Shown here: positions 1-8,534 of the stretch, piece by piece
Numbering within the stretch: the first letter of the stretch is position 1
Layout: every line of letters starts with the position of its first letter
Origin: an archaeon
GTDB lineage: Archaea > Thermoproteota > Nitrososphaeria > Nitrososphaerales > Nitrosopumilaceae
Assembly (NCBI GenBank): GCA_024276695.1
Contig: JAJRWR010000014.1
Location: 98,331-162,330, forward strand
Length of the DNA stretch: 64,000 bases
Reading direction: 5' to 3'
Notes under the pieces: model-generated
The model's input: the letters and a program-made list of their open reading frames with translations, nothing else
The model's database searches: none
What the model was told of the DNA's origin: nothing
Position numbers and translations under genes: made by a program

Positions 1-1119
1 AAGCTTTGCCTGTTCACGCCACATATCAAGCAGCATCTCTTTTTTGTTTGGAGCAGAATTATTCTCATTATTCATGGTGTACAGAAATTTCTGGCTGTTT
101 GCATATGCTCTTCTCATATCTGAAATCATCTCATCAGTTAGTCTTCCCTTGTTTGTGGTGTATCTGGCCTCAATGTCTCCCTTGTGACCCATGAAGAACT
201 GTCTGTATGCATGAGTCATCTTTCCGTTACTTTCTGCAAGTAATAATTGCGTGTCAAAATATGCCCGTAAAACATATGGCCTCACTTTGGTTATACTCCA
301 TATGGATTTTCTAATGTCTGATGTAATTCGCGGTGTCGTGATAAAGCTGGATTTGTTTTGAATCTTGCATCTTCTTCTGGAGTGATATCCCTGCTCCAAA
401 GATATTACAGGTGAATCAAGAGTTAGTTCTTCTCCAACTGCAATCCTTTTTCTCAAATAATCAAGAACATACTCGCATCCCTCAGATGGCAAGAAAGTAA
501 AATATCTATTTTTTGTCTTGCTAAGTGTTGCTCTAACAACAACCATTGCAGGAACATGTGCAAAGCTAACTGACTTGTTATCTGGTTGTATCACCAAGTC
601 AGGTAGGTCCGCCAGCTTGAGACCGTCTGTCCCGTCATAATTCCCCATCACTTGCGGCCTGATACCTGAAAATGACATCAAACTGATACTAGTTCTAGTT
701 CTGGGACTTGCAACATTTAGAATTGACTGCAGTTGTGTCTTTATCGGTACTTGTTCATCTTGTATGCTAACTGGGATTCCCGCATTTGCAATCTTTATCT
801 TTCTTTTTAGCTCAATGTAATTGAATATCAGCCATGACTTTATCGACTTTAGAATTCCATCTATGTAATTTGGCGCATAGTTTTGCGATTCCAACCAGGA
901 TACGTGATCAAGCAACATGTTCTCCATCTTTATGACATCTCTTTTTCCAATTTTTACAAGAGTGAATGGTGTGGTGTTTGTCCTGTAACAAAATAAATTC
1001 AACCTGCGTAATCTAATGTCTGCATTTAGCTTACTTCCTCTGCTTGTGTTATCATACCAACGTCTAACGTTTTCATCTTTTAGAAGATCCTTTGTTGCAG
1101 GTTTTTTCTTTTTAGACAT
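1..1119 (-). CDS. Tyrosine recombinase / integrase (partial, C-terminus beyond window)
   Basis: Reading from the ATG at 1119 down to base 1 there are 373 codons without a stop, so the gene runs off the left edge. The catalytic core of a tyrosine recombinase is visible: Arg154 in GIRPQV, Arg285 in RPYVLRAYFDT (the box II His of HxxR is Tyr here), His312 in FMGHKGD and the nucleophile Tyr320 in IEARYTTN. The N-terminal 100 or so residues are basic and helical, as in the arm and core-binding domains. The start lies only 63 bases from the 3' end of a tRNA-Arg gene on the same strand, the usual layout of an element integrated in a tRNA. All catalytic residues present suggests it may still be active. 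Host or element ownership is inference. Confidence 0.85.
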   Translation of the reverse strand, partial: MSKKKKPATKDLLKDENVRRWYDNTSRGSKLNADIRLRRLNLFCYRTNTTPFTLVKIGKRDVIKMENMLLDHVSWLESQNYAPNYIDGILKSIKSWLIFNYIELKRKIKIANAGIPVSIQDEQVPIKTQLQSILNVASPRTRTSISLMSFSGIRPQVMGNYDGTDGLKLADLPDLVIQPDNKSVSFAHVPAMVVVRATLSKTKNRYFTFLPSEGCEYVLDYLRKRIAVGEELTLDSPVISLEQGYHSRRRCKIQNKSSFITTPRITSDIRKSIWSITKVRPYVLRAYFDTQLLLAESNGKMTHAYRQFFMGHKGDIEARYTTNKGRLTDEMISDMRRAYANSQKFLYTMNNENNSAPNKKEMLLDMWREQAKL

Positions 1120-1181
1120 TATTTTTCCTCACAATACAAGATTTCATTTGCATAAAAGCGGATCTCGAATGTTGGAGCAAA

Positions 1182-1274
1182 CGGGCTTGGAGGGCTTCGA
1201 TCCCTCGACCTGTAACTTAGGAGGCTACTGCGCTATCCATATTGCGCGTCAAATTGACTCTGCGCTACAAGCCC
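1182..1274 (-). tRNA. tRNA-Arg (anticodon CCT) with an 18-nt intron in the D-arm
   Basis: On the minus strand GGGCTTG (1274-1268) pairs with CAAGCCC (1189-1183), with discriminator G at 1182. The anticodon stem is GTAGC/GTTAC around loop CTCCTAA (1223-1217), giving anticodon CCT. The T-arm is GAGGG/CCCTC. The D-arm only folds as GCGC-AATATGGATA-GCGC if 18 extra bases (about 1261-1244) are removed. These contain the self-complementary GTCAATTTGAC and end in a second GCGC, so the exact splice points are ambiguous. Without the intron the molecule is a canonical 74-mer. Non-canonically placed introns cut by the archaeal splicing endonuclease are known in thaumarchaea. T-loop position 54 is A instead of T. 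Confidence 0.88.
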
Positions 1275-1298
1275 AGCAAAAAAAACATTCTTAATTAT

Positions 1299-2009
1299 TT
1301 AAGCGTAATCAAGATTATCTTTAATCATGCTTTGAATTTTTTCCCAGTTTTTATTTTTTTTATCATTCCATTTCTCAAAAAATACCACATCTTTTAATTC
1401 TAGTCTTGGTAACCAACCTTTAGTTTCAAGATCTGGTTTTTCTGCAAATTCATTAACATATCCTAGACACAAATATGCTACAGGGATAACGTGTTCTGGT
1501 AAATCTAGAGTTTCTTTTAATATCTCATTTGATAAAATACTTACCCATCCAAGACCAATTCCTTCTGTTCTAGCTGATAACCATAAATTTTGAATTGCAC
1601 AACATACGCTATAGAGGCCAGCTTCTGGAATACTTGATCTACCAATTACAAATGGTCCAAATTTTGTAGGATCATACGTTACACAAAGATTTACTGGCGA
1701 TTCCAAAATACCTTCTAATTTGAATGAAAGATATTTTGATTTATTTGGTTCTTCAACTAATTGTGATGAACGATTCTTTTCTTCCTCAAACGATTTTTTT
1801 ATTTTCTTTTTTGTATCAAGATCTTTTATCAAAATAAAATTCCATGGTTGAGAAAATCCAACTGATGGTGCATGATGTGCAGCATTAAGAATTTTTGATA
1901 AAATATCATCCTCTATTAGTTTTGAGGTAAAGTGAGATCTTACATCCCTTCTTGAGTAAATTGCCTTGTAGAAGCCTCTTTTTTCTTCATCAGTAAAATT
2001 TTCTGTCAT
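1299..2009 (-). CDS. bluB: BluB-like 5,6-dimethylbenzimidazole synthase (nitroreductase fold)
   Basis: BluB fragments reduced FMN to the lower ligand of cobalamin. The 236-residue protein has the family's N-terminal YSRRDVRSHF motif (about 18-27), the flavin-site segment HHAPSVGFSQPWNFI (about 45-59) and the long stretch SIPEAGLYSVCCAIQNLW followed by SARTEGIGLGWVSI, which separates BluB from general nitroreductases. Length fits the family. Thaumarchaea are known cobalamin makers, so the role is expected. It stands alone between two tRNA genes, and no other cobalamin gene is adjacent, but a CbtAB-type transporter lies at 37.1-38.1 kb. A generic nitroreductase is the less likely alternative. 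Confidence 0.85.
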   Translation of the reverse strand: MTENFTDEEKRGFYKAIYSRRDVRSHFTSKLIEDDILSKILNAAHHAPSVGFSQPWNFILIKDLDTKKKIKKSFEEEKNRSSQLVEEPNKSKYLSFKLEGILESPVNLCVTYDPTKFGPFVIGRSSIPEAGLYSVCCAIQNLWLSARTEGIGLGWVSILSNEILKETLDLPEHVIPVAYLCLGYVNEFAEKPDLETKGWLPRLELKDVVFFEKWNDKKNKNWEKIQSMIKDNLDYA

Positions 2010-2076
2010 CTTTTTGTACTTCTTTCTTTCTTTTGTTAAACGTTAATAATGTCAATTATTTGATTTATTTTTCAAT

Positions 2077-2150
2077 GGGCCTGTAGTCTAGCTGGTTAGG
2101 ATACCGCCTCGACATGGCGGTGATCATGAGTTCGAATCTCATTAGGCCCA
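2077..2150 (+). tRNA. tRNA-Val (anticodon GAC), with C instead of U at position 33
   Basis: Acceptor GGGCCTG (2077-2083) pairs with TAGGCCC (2143-2149), ending in a G-U pair. The D-arm loop holds the GG of positions 18-19. The anticodon stem is CCGCC/GGCGG (2104-2108 and 2116-2120) with loop TCGACAT, and the T-arm is ATGAG-TTCGAAT-CTCAT. The anticodon read in register is GAC, valine, and the body resembles archaeal tRNA-Val. Base 2110, which corresponds to the nearly universal U33, is C. No CCA is encoded. No intron is needed. Confidence 0.9.
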
Positions 2151-2158
2151 CTTTTTAA

Positions 2159-2677
2159 TTAATAACCTGTAGTGAAATATTTGTCAGTTTCACTCCATGA
2201 AGTTTGAGTAGTGAGCTTTCCTTCAACATAAAAACTAGCAATTTTTTCATTTATGGCATCTTCATAAAGTTCTGAATTTATTTCAGATTTACTTAGTACG
2301 AATATATTTTTCAAAGGAATTTCTGCTCCTGAAATAAACATGGCTCTTCCAGGCAGTGCAATATCTGCTGTAGAATATAATCCAGTTCCTAACAATTTAC
2401 CATCTCCATACAATTGGTAATCAATAATTGAGACTGTTAACGTCTTATCACTTGGATTCTTTACTAGAAATGTAACATCAAATTTTGCTTGATTGTCTAC
2501 AGTGTTAATCTCTTTTAGTTTCACACTTGTTAATTCTATTTCAACTTGTTCAAGTTCTACATTATCTAGACTAGCATAGAAAATAATTCCCCCCATCAAT
2601 GCGAAAACTCCAACTATTGCTAGATAAACTGTCATCTTGCTCTGAAGTGCCATTTCATTGATTTCAGATTTGTACAA
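2159..2677 (-). CDS. LEA14-like (WHy-type) membrane-anchored protein
   Basis: A 172-residue protein with one N-terminal membrane segment (about 17-34, MTVYLAIVGVFALMGGIIF) followed by an extracellular beta domain. The pattern IELTSVKLKEIN...FDVTFLVKNPSDKTLTVSIIDYQLYGDGKLLGTG is that of LEA type 2/WHy domains, with the NP motif and IDYQLY strand. A paralogue lies at 30278-30838. ATG 2653 (MALQSK) is an alternative start eight codons in. The exact function is unknown; such domains are linked to stress or surface binding. It is transcribed divergently from the CopD-like gene. Confidence 0.7.
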   Translation of the reverse strand: MYKSEINEMALQSKMTVYLAIVGVFALMGGIIFYASLDNVELEQVEIELTSVKLKEINTVDNQAKFDVTFLVKNPSDKTLTVSIIDYQLYGDGKLLGTGLYSTADIALPGRAMFISGAEIPLKNIFVLSKSEINSELYEDAINEKIASFYVEGKLTTQTSWSETDKYFTTGY

Positions 2678-2734
2678 CTAAAAAAGGTTGCCAAGATCCA
2701 AATACATAATATTTGATTCAAAATATTCTAAACT

Positions 2735-3232
2735 ATGGCTGTCATAGAACAAGCAATCATCACTTGGATTCATCTTGTCGCAGCTGCAATATGGGTAGGT
2801 GGATCCTTATTCATTGGAATTGTGTTTTCTCCACTTTTGAAAACAATGACAAATTCTGTTGAAGAAAGAATGCAAATAATGATTCGTGTCGGAAGACGAT
2901 TTAACAAAATTGCTGTTCCATCATTAATTATTCTCATGGTAACAGGATTGTATACTTCACATATTTTACTTAGTAAACCTGATCTTCTTGTCTCAACAAG
3001 CTATGGGACATTTTTAATTATCAAAATAATTCTTGTAATTGGATTAATTATTACATATGTAGTTCATGTTAGAGTAATTCGTAAAAATGTAGAAGAAAAA
3101 ATAATGTCTAATCAAATGTCAGAGTCTGAAATTCAAAAATTAAGGAAAAAAATCATTATACTTGGAGAAATTACAGTAGTTCTGTCTATAGCAATCCTAT
3201 TTTTTGCGTCACTACTTGATGCTGGAGTTTGA
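2735..3232 (+). CDS. CopD-like four-helix membrane protein
   Basis: 165 residues with four predicted membrane helices (about 8-30, 58-78, 87-110, 140-160). The first helix contains IHLVAAAIWVGGSLFIG, matching the CopD/YoaE-type helix with a conserved His and the WVGG motif. RVGRRFNKIAVPSLIILMVTGLY continues the family pattern. CopD-family proteins are associated with copper transport or with heme-type quinol oxidation, but direct evidence for this subfamily is thin. Its 3' end overlaps the convergent RNA cyclase gene by 21 bases. Confidence 0.7.
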   Translation: MAVIEQAIITWIHLVAAAIWVGGSLFIGIVFSPLLKTMTNSVEERMQIMIRVGRRFNKIAVPSLIILMVTGLYTSHILLSKPDLLVSTSYGTFLIIKIILVIGLIITYVVHVRVIRKNVEEKIMSNQMSESEIQKLRKKIIILGEITVVLSIAILFFASLLDAGV

Positions 3233-4234
3233 GATCCCCTCAATAATCACATCAAATCCATTTCTTGTTTTTCCAATTCCATACTTACAACCTGTAATTT
3301 TTGATGTAACAAACAAATTTGTCTCTAAATGTTTTGTAATTTTTTTAACCTGAAAAATTGTTTTTCCATTTCCTAAACTTGCAGGAACTACTAGCATATC
3401 TGCTAAATTATCATCGATAGAATAACTTTCAATAAATTCATCAATATCTAAATCAAATTCACATGTTTTATTATTGTACAACGCATCAATTCCTATTATA
3501 GAACCATCATCAATACTGTAAATTAACAATGATGCACCTGAATCTAATGCTTCTTCTGATTTGATTTCAACATCAACAATAAAATCTGCAGCAGTTAGTT
3601 TCTTCACAATTTCTTCAATTTTCTTCACAATTTCTTTATTTACCAATTTTGAAAATGAACAAATTAATTTTACATTATTTGTTTTTCTTTTTGAAAATGA
3701 TATTGATTTTACGTTAGATGGATTAATTTGTAAATTAATTTCTCCATTACCTTTTGGATAATAACCACGTTTACATAAGCTAAATGAAAATTTTATACCA
3801 ATTCTTGAATATGCTTCTCTTAGAACATATTGAACATAATCAATAGAAGGACTCCAAAGAACATCTGTACCTCCTTTAATTTTTAAATGAAGTCTCTTTT
3901 GTGAAATAGCAACTACTGGAATTAACACTTGTAAAATTAATGAAATACTTCCTGCAGTCTTAACATCTTCTTCTAAATCTAAATTTTTAATGATGCCTGG
4001 AATAAATTTTAGTTCTGTAGATCCAATTTCTGCTCCAACAACTTTGGCATTTGCGATTTTTTTAAGAATGGTTATTGCTGTAAGATGTTGTGGTCTTAAT
4101 CCAGAAATTTTTCTGTTTTTTCTAATATTTTCTAAATGAATTGGTTGTTTTGTAATACATGAAAGTGCAATCGCTGAACGAATAATTTGTCCTCCTCCTT
4201 CTCCGTTAGCTCCATCAATTTTTAGAAAATTCAT
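3212..4234 (-). CDS. rtcA: RNA 3'-terminal phosphate cyclase
   Basis: RtcA converts RNA 3'-phosphate ends to 2',3'-cyclic phosphates using ATP. The 340-residue protein opens with IDGANGEGGGQIIRSAIALS, the diagnostic GEGGGQ(I/L)xR motif, and has NIRKNRKISGLRPQHLTAI, typical of the family. The C-terminus retains the HLETNL segment with the His expected to accept AMP (within TKHLETNLFV). Length matches the family. It is divergent from the NMN adenylyltransferase gene, 61 bases away. Confidence 0.95.
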   Translation of the reverse strand: MNFLKIDGANGEGGGQIIRSAIALSCITKQPIHLENIRKNRKISGLRPQHLTAITILKKIANAKVVGAEIGSTELKFIPGIIKNLDLEEDVKTAGSISLILQVLIPVVAISQKRLHLKIKGGTDVLWSPSIDYVQYVLREAYSRIGIKFSFSLCKRGYYPKGNGEINLQINPSNVKSISFSKRKTNNVKLICSFSKLVNKEIVKKIEEIVKKLTAADFIVDVEIKSEEALDSGASLLIYSIDDGSIIGIDALYNNKTCEFDLDIDEFIESYSIDDNLADMLVVPASLGNGKTIFQVKKITKHLETNLFVTSKITGCKYGIGKTRNGFDVIIEGISNSSIK

Positions 4235-4295
4235 GTTTTTTTCTAATACCTGTTCTTTATGATAGTTTTTTAAAAAGAAATTTTCTATAGTTTGT

Positions 4296-4790
4296 ATGAA
4301 TGGTTTACTGATAGGAAGATTCCAACCTTTCCACTTGGGTCATCTTGAAGCATTACAATTTGCACTATCAAAAGTTGATAAATTATGGATAGGTTTAGGC
4401 AGTTCTAATATGCCTGTAGAAAAAAATAATCCATTCACTGCAGAACAACGAAAAGAAATGATTCTATCTTCTATTGATGATTCGATGAAAGAGAGAATTT
4501 CAATTTACTTTATTCCTGATGTAGATAATCATATGAGATGGATTGAAAAAATAGATACCATTGTTCCAAAATTTGATATAATTTTTTCAAATGATGACTT
4601 GACAAAACATCTATACTCAAAAAGAAATATTCAGGTTCTCTCTATTCCATTTCTGAATAGAGAATCATTATCTGGAACCAATATTCGCGATCTGATTATT
4701 AACGATCAGAGATGGGAAGATTTTGTACCTAATGGCACTAGAAATTTTTTGAAAAATACTGGTGCTAAAGAACATTTGAAAAATCTCTAA
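4296..4790 (+). CDS. nadM: Archaeal nicotinamide-nucleotide adenylyltransferase
   Basis: Joins NMN and ATP to NAD in the cytoplasm. The 164-residue protein has the nucleotidyltransferase signature GRFQPFHLGH (residues 7-16, with both His residues of HxGH) and the C-terminal SLSGTNIRDLI motif, which corresponds to the (I)SxTxxR phosphate-binding loop. The compact size is that of the archaeal NadM type. The gene is probably transcribed with the aminotransferase that follows 39 bases later. Confidence 0.93.
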   Translation: MNGLLIGRFQPFHLGHLEALQFALSKVDKLWIGLGSSNMPVEKNNPFTAEQRKEMILSSIDDSMKERISIYFIPDVDNHMRWIEKIDTIVPKFDIIFSNDDLTKHLYSKRNIQVLSIPFLNRESLSGTNIRDLIINDQRWEDFVPNGTRNFLKNTGAKEHLKNL

Positions 4791-4829
4791 TTATAAATAA
4801 ACCCCGAAATGTAAGCTGTTAGATAACAC

Positions 4830-5975
4830 ATGGAATATCTTTCAATGTTACCAGGTCCAACAAATGTACCTAATAGAGTAATGAGGGCAATGCTTGCACC
4901 TATTATCAATCACAGAAGTGATGATTTTGTAGAATTATACACTGATGTAGTTGCAAAAACTCAACAAGTATTTGAAACACAAAACGATATTGTAGCATTA
5001 TCTGCATCAGGAACTGGTGCAGTTGAAGCAGGAGTTGTAAATTTAGTTAAAAAAGATGATAAAGTTATCATTCCTGTAAATGGAGAATTTAGTAGACGAT
5101 TATCAGAATTAATTGAAGGTCAAGGAGGCAATGTTGTAAAACTTCAAACTCCACCAGGAGAAAATGCAACTTTTGATCAAATTAAAGAAGCATTTGATAA
5201 CAATAAAGACGTTAAAGCATTCTATGTTGTTCATAATGAAACTTCTACAGGAACAATGGTGAACTATCTTGATAAAATATCTGACTTAACATCTAGAAAT
5301 GATGCATTTTATGTAGTAGATTCAGTTTCATTACTTGGCGGTGCTCCACTTCCAGTTGATAAATGGAATATTGATGTATGTATGACTGGTGCACAAAAAG
5401 CAATTGCTGCACCTCCAGGAATTTCACCAATATCTGTTAGTGCTAAAGCCAAAAAATACATGATTGAAAATCCACCATCTACAATGTATTTCAATTTAGC
5501 AAGATATTTCAAATTTTATGATGGAGAAAAACATACTCCTTTCACACCTGCACTTCCATTACTTTATGCATATAGAGAAGCATTATCCATAATCTTAGAA
5601 GAAGGACTACAAAATGTCTTTAAACGCCATAAAGTTTGTTCAGATGCATTATACTCTGGATTAAGTGCGATGGGTCTATCCCCATTTGCAAAAGAAGAAG
5701 ATCGTTCAATCTCAATTATTGCATTAAATTATTTGAATGGACTTGAAGACAAAACTTTCAGAAGTACACTAGCTGATAAATTCAAAGTTTTAGTTGCTGG
5801 TGGCTTTGGTGATCTTAAAGGTAAAGTATTCAGAGTTGGATGCATGGGAGAAGTCAGTCCTTATCATGTTATGAGAACAATCTCTGCAATTTCATCTACA
5901 TTGGCAATGATGGGATATGATGTAGATGCTCAAGCAGGATTCAAAACTGCAGAAGAAAAACTAAAAGCTCTCTAA
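4830..5975 (+). CDS. Class V PLP aminotransferase (alanine-glyoxylate / serine-pyruvate type)
   Basis: 381 residues. It begins with the family's LSMLPGPTNVPNRVMRAM, has SASGTGAVEAG for cofactor phosphate contacts, DSVSLLGG with the Asp that pairs with the pyridine nitrogen, and MTGAQKAIAAPPG with Lys190 as the predicted Schiff-base lysine. These match the alanine-glyoxylate/serine-pyruvate aminotransferase group. Substrate cannot be set by sequence alone; a role in glycine/serine interconversion is plausible. It is well expressed by appearance, with a TATA-like stretch (ATTATAAATAAA) about 35 bases ahead. Confidence 0.88.
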   Translation: MEYLSMLPGPTNVPNRVMRAMLAPIINHRSDDFVELYTDVVAKTQQVFETQNDIVALSASGTGAVEAGVVNLVKKDDKVIIPVNGEFSRRLSELIEGQGGNVVKLQTPPGENATFDQIKEAFDNNKDVKAFYVVHNETSTGTMVNYLDKISDLTSRNDAFYVVDSVSLLGGAPLPVDKWNIDVCMTGAQKAIAAPPGISPISVSAKAKKYMIENPPSTMYFNLARYFKFYDGEKHTPFTPALPLLYAYREALSIILEEGLQNVFKRHKVCSDALYSGLSAMGLSPFAKEEDRSISIIALNYLNGLEDKTFRSTLADKFKVLVAGGFGDLKGKVFRVGCMGEVSPYHVMRTISAISSTLAMMGYDVDAQAGFKTAEEKLKAL

Positions 5976-6016
5976 ACCCTGTTAACTTAATATAAGGAAA
6001 TTCGAGACCGATCACA

Positions 6017-6763
6017 TTGACATTTGATAAAGGATCATTAATTCTAGTTGATTATACTGCAAGAGTAAAAGATACTGAAGAGATTTTTGATACAACTATT
6101 GAAGCAGATGCAAAAAAACATTCTATTCATGAACAAAATGTCAAGTATATGCCAAAACTAGTTTCTATTGGTGAAGTCTCTTATCCTGTTCTAAAAGGAC
6201 TTGATGAAGCTCTTGCAAAAACAGCAGTTGGTGATAAACTCACAGTAGAAGTTACACCAGACAAAGGTTTTGGTGAAAGAGATTCTGGAAAGGTTAGAAT
6301 GATTCCTATTAGAAAACTAGGTGAAGATGCAGAAAAAGTCACAGTAGGTGATACAATTGAAGTTGATAATAAAAGAGGAATTATTCGTTATATCGGTTCT
6401 GGCAGAGTTCAAGTAGATTACAATCACAGATATGCAGGAAAAACAATTCTGTTTGATGTCAATGTCATTAAATCACTTGATTCTCCAAGTGACAAAGTAG
6501 GTGGAATTCTCAAAAATAGATTACCTGTTGAAGATTCAAAAATTGCATTTGATTTAAAGGATAAAGAAGTTAGCATTACAATTCCTGAAGAAATTTTACG
6601 TGCTGATGGATTACAAATCATGAAACACTTTATTCAACAAGATATTTTCAAATTTGTTCCAACTCTAGAAAAAGTAAGTTTTGTTGAAACACATATCAAC
6701 AAACAAACTCAGGCCAAGAAACCTGAAACAAAAGAAAAAGCTCCTGAACAAAAAACTGCTTAA
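6017..6763 (+). CDS. FKBP-type peptidyl-prolyl isomerase with insert domain and C-terminal extension
   Basis: 248 residues starting at TTG 6017. Residues 1-160 form an archaeal FKBP/SlyD-like unit: KGSLILVDYTARVKDTEEIFDTT, then PVLKGLDEALAKTAVGDKLTV and the GFGERD turn, with the insert-in-flap region between. Residues about 160-225 form an extra domain, and the last 20 residues are a Lys/Glu/Pro-rich tail (KKPETKEKAPEQKTA). It acts as a folding helper in the cytoplasm, and the tail could bind partners. The 3' end overlaps the convergent egsA gene by four bases. Confidence 0.9.
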   Translation: MTFDKGSLILVDYTARVKDTEEIFDTTIEADAKKHSIHEQNVKYMPKLVSIGEVSYPVLKGLDEALAKTAVGDKLTVEVTPDKGFGERDSGKVRMIPIRKLGEDAEKVTVGDTIEVDNKRGIIRYIGSGRVQVDYNHRYAGKTILFDVNVIKSLDSPSDKVGGILKNRLPVEDSKIAFDLKDKEVSITIPEEILRADGLQIMKHFIQQDIFKFVPTLEKVSFVETHINKQTQAKKPETKEKAPEQKTA

Positions 6764-7824
6764 ATTACTTTAACACTTTTTGCAAGATTTAGTGCTCGTC
6801 TCTCAGTCATTTTAATTTCTTTTAGAATTGTATATCTTTCTGGTCTGAGATCTTGTGCAATCATTAGAGCTTTAATTATTACATCCGGTTTAAGACCAAT
6901 TTGTTTTGCAGTAGTTGGTGCTCCTACATTTTTTAATGTCTTTACAATTTTTTTCCAATCTTGCCCTTGTAGTTTTGCTATCATTATAGAACCTATTCCA
7001 CATTTTTCTCCATGGAGTCCAACTCCTGGAGATAATTTATCAAATGCATGTGAAACAAGATGTTCAGCACCAGAACATGGCCTGCTGCTTCCAGCAATAC
7101 ATGATGCAACTCCAGCACTGATCAATCCTTCTACAATTACTCTGGCATCTAATCCCTCTTTTGCAAATTTAGAAGAATTCTCTATTACAATTTCTGCACT
7201 CATCAAGGCTAAATCAGCTGCATATCTTCCATAGTACTCTTTCTTCTTTTTGTGACCTAATTGCCAATCTTTCACTGCTGTAATATTGGCAATAAGATCT
7301 CCACAACCACTTGCTAACAACTTTGCTGGAGCTTTTTTAATGATGTCAATATCCACAAAAACTCCCATTGGAGCAGTTGCTACTATAGAATGTGGCTTAT
7401 TACTTTTAACTGATACAAATGGACTAGCCATTCCATCATGAGATGCAGCTGTTGGTAAACTTACAAATGGTTTTTCCAAATTATATGAAATTAGTTTAGC
7501 TGTGTCTACAGAACGACCACCGCCAATACCTATGATCAAATCTGAATTGTCATTTTTAACGTCTTTTTGAATTTTATTTAATGATTTTATTTGATTATCT
7601 ATTGAAGTATGCCAAATAAATCGAATTTTTTTTAGTTTTAATGATTTTTCAATTTTTTTCTTTAAATTTTTTTGAACATTTATTCCAGCTATCAAGGATA
7701 CTTTTTTTGGTTTATTTAATGAATTCAGAAATTTTCCAAAATCATTGATGTTCCTTTCTCCAATCTCAATGAGCCTAGGTAACTCCATTGTGTGTGATTG
7801 CATGCGATCTTGATTTTTTATCAT
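6760..7824 (-). CDS. egsA: sn-Glycerol-1-phosphate dehydrogenase
   Basis: Makes sn-glycerol-1-phosphate from dihydroxyacetone phosphate, the first committed step of archaeal ether lipids. The 354-residue protein has GIGGGRSVDTAKLISY (nucleotide loop), SLPTAASHDGMASPFVS, the metal-site Asp in ASGCGDLIANI and the His residues of SGAEHLVSHAFD and GLHGEKCGIG. All belong to the EgsA family. Several in-frame ATGs lie near the N-terminus (7824, 7803, 7788); conservation begins near MELPRLIEIG. It is divergent from the proteasome gene. Confidence 0.94.
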   Translation of the reverse strand: MIKNQDRMQSHTMELPRLIEIGERNINDFGKFLNSLNKPKKVSLIAGINVQKNLKKKIEKSLKLKKIRFIWHTSIDNQIKSLNKIQKDVKNDNSDLIIGIGGGRSVDTAKLISYNLEKPFVSLPTAASHDGMASPFVSVKSNKPHSIVATAPMGVFVDIDIIKKAPAKLLASGCGDLIANITAVKDWQLGHKKKKEYYGRYAADLALMSAEIVIENSSKFAKEGLDARVIVEGLISAGVASCIAGSSRPCSGAEHLVSHAFDKLSPGVGLHGEKCGIGSIMIAKLQGQDWKKIVKTLKNVGAPTTAKQIGLKPDVIIKALMIAQDLRPERYTILKEIKMTERRALNLAKSVKVI

Positions 7825-7892
7825 TATTTATGATTTCAAGGGATCAAAAAGTTATTTAAAAGGGTGAGATGCCACTTATTTTATAATCATAG

Positions 7893-8534
7893 GTGTATTT
7901 TTTGTCGAATAATGTTGAAGAAAAAATTTTACATGGGACTACCACTGTAGGTATCAAGGCTACAGATGGTATCGTATTGTGTGCTGACATGAGAGCTAGT
8001 GCAGGCTACTTCATTGCAAATAACAATACTATGAAAATTCAACAAATTGATCAACATGCAGGACTTACCTTGGCAGGTGGTGTTGCAGATGCACAAAATA
8101 TTGTAGATATTTTACGTTATCATTCTAATCTCCATAGAGTTGAAAAAGAGGGTGATATCTCAATTCATTCACTTGCAAGACTTTGTTCTTTAATATTTCA
8201 TCAAAATAGAGGATATCCATTCATGGCTGACATCTTACTTGGTGGATATGATGCAAATGGTCCTTCATTATTTAATGTAGATATGTTTGGTTCAGTTGAA
8301 GAGAAATCATATGTTACAACTGGTAGCGGTTCTCCAGTAGCTTATGGTTTGCTTGAAGAAGAATATAGAGAAAACCTAACAGTTGAAGAAGCAAAACAAA
8401 TAGCTCTACGAGCTGTTAAAGCCGCAATAGTTAGAAACATTGGTACGGGCGATGGAATTAACGTCGCAATTATGGATAAGGACGGTTTCCGTCTATTAAC
8501 CGATGAGCAAAAGAAAGCCGTCATCGAACTTTAG
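7893..8534 (+). CDS. psmB: Proteasome beta subunit
   Basis: Catalytic subunit of the 20S proteasome. A short propeptide of 15 residues ends at HG, followed by TTTVGIKATDGIVLCAD, so Thr16 would become the N-terminal nucleophile after self-processing. Asp and Lys of the active site are visible in CADMRAS and NNTMKIQQ. GSGSPVAYGLLEEEY is also diagnostic. The start is GTG 7893; TTG 7902 is possible. Its last 32 bases overlap the start of the FttA gene, so the two are probably co-transcribed. Confidence 0.95.
   Translation: MYFLSNNVEEKILHGTTTVGIKATDGIVLCADMRASAGYFIANNNTMKIQQIDQHAGLTLAGGVADAQNIVDILRYHSNLHRVEKEGDISIHSLARLCSLIFHQNRGYPFMADILLGGYDANGPSLFNVDMFGSVEEKSYVTTGSGSPVAYGLLEEEYRENLTVEEAKQIALRAVKAAIVRNIGTGDGINVAIMDKDGFRLLTDEQKKAVIEL

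Noticed and set aside
1016..1294. Plus-strand 92-codon frame at 1016
   Set aside because: It runs across the antisense of the recombinase start and the tRNA-Arg gene, so it is a chance frame.
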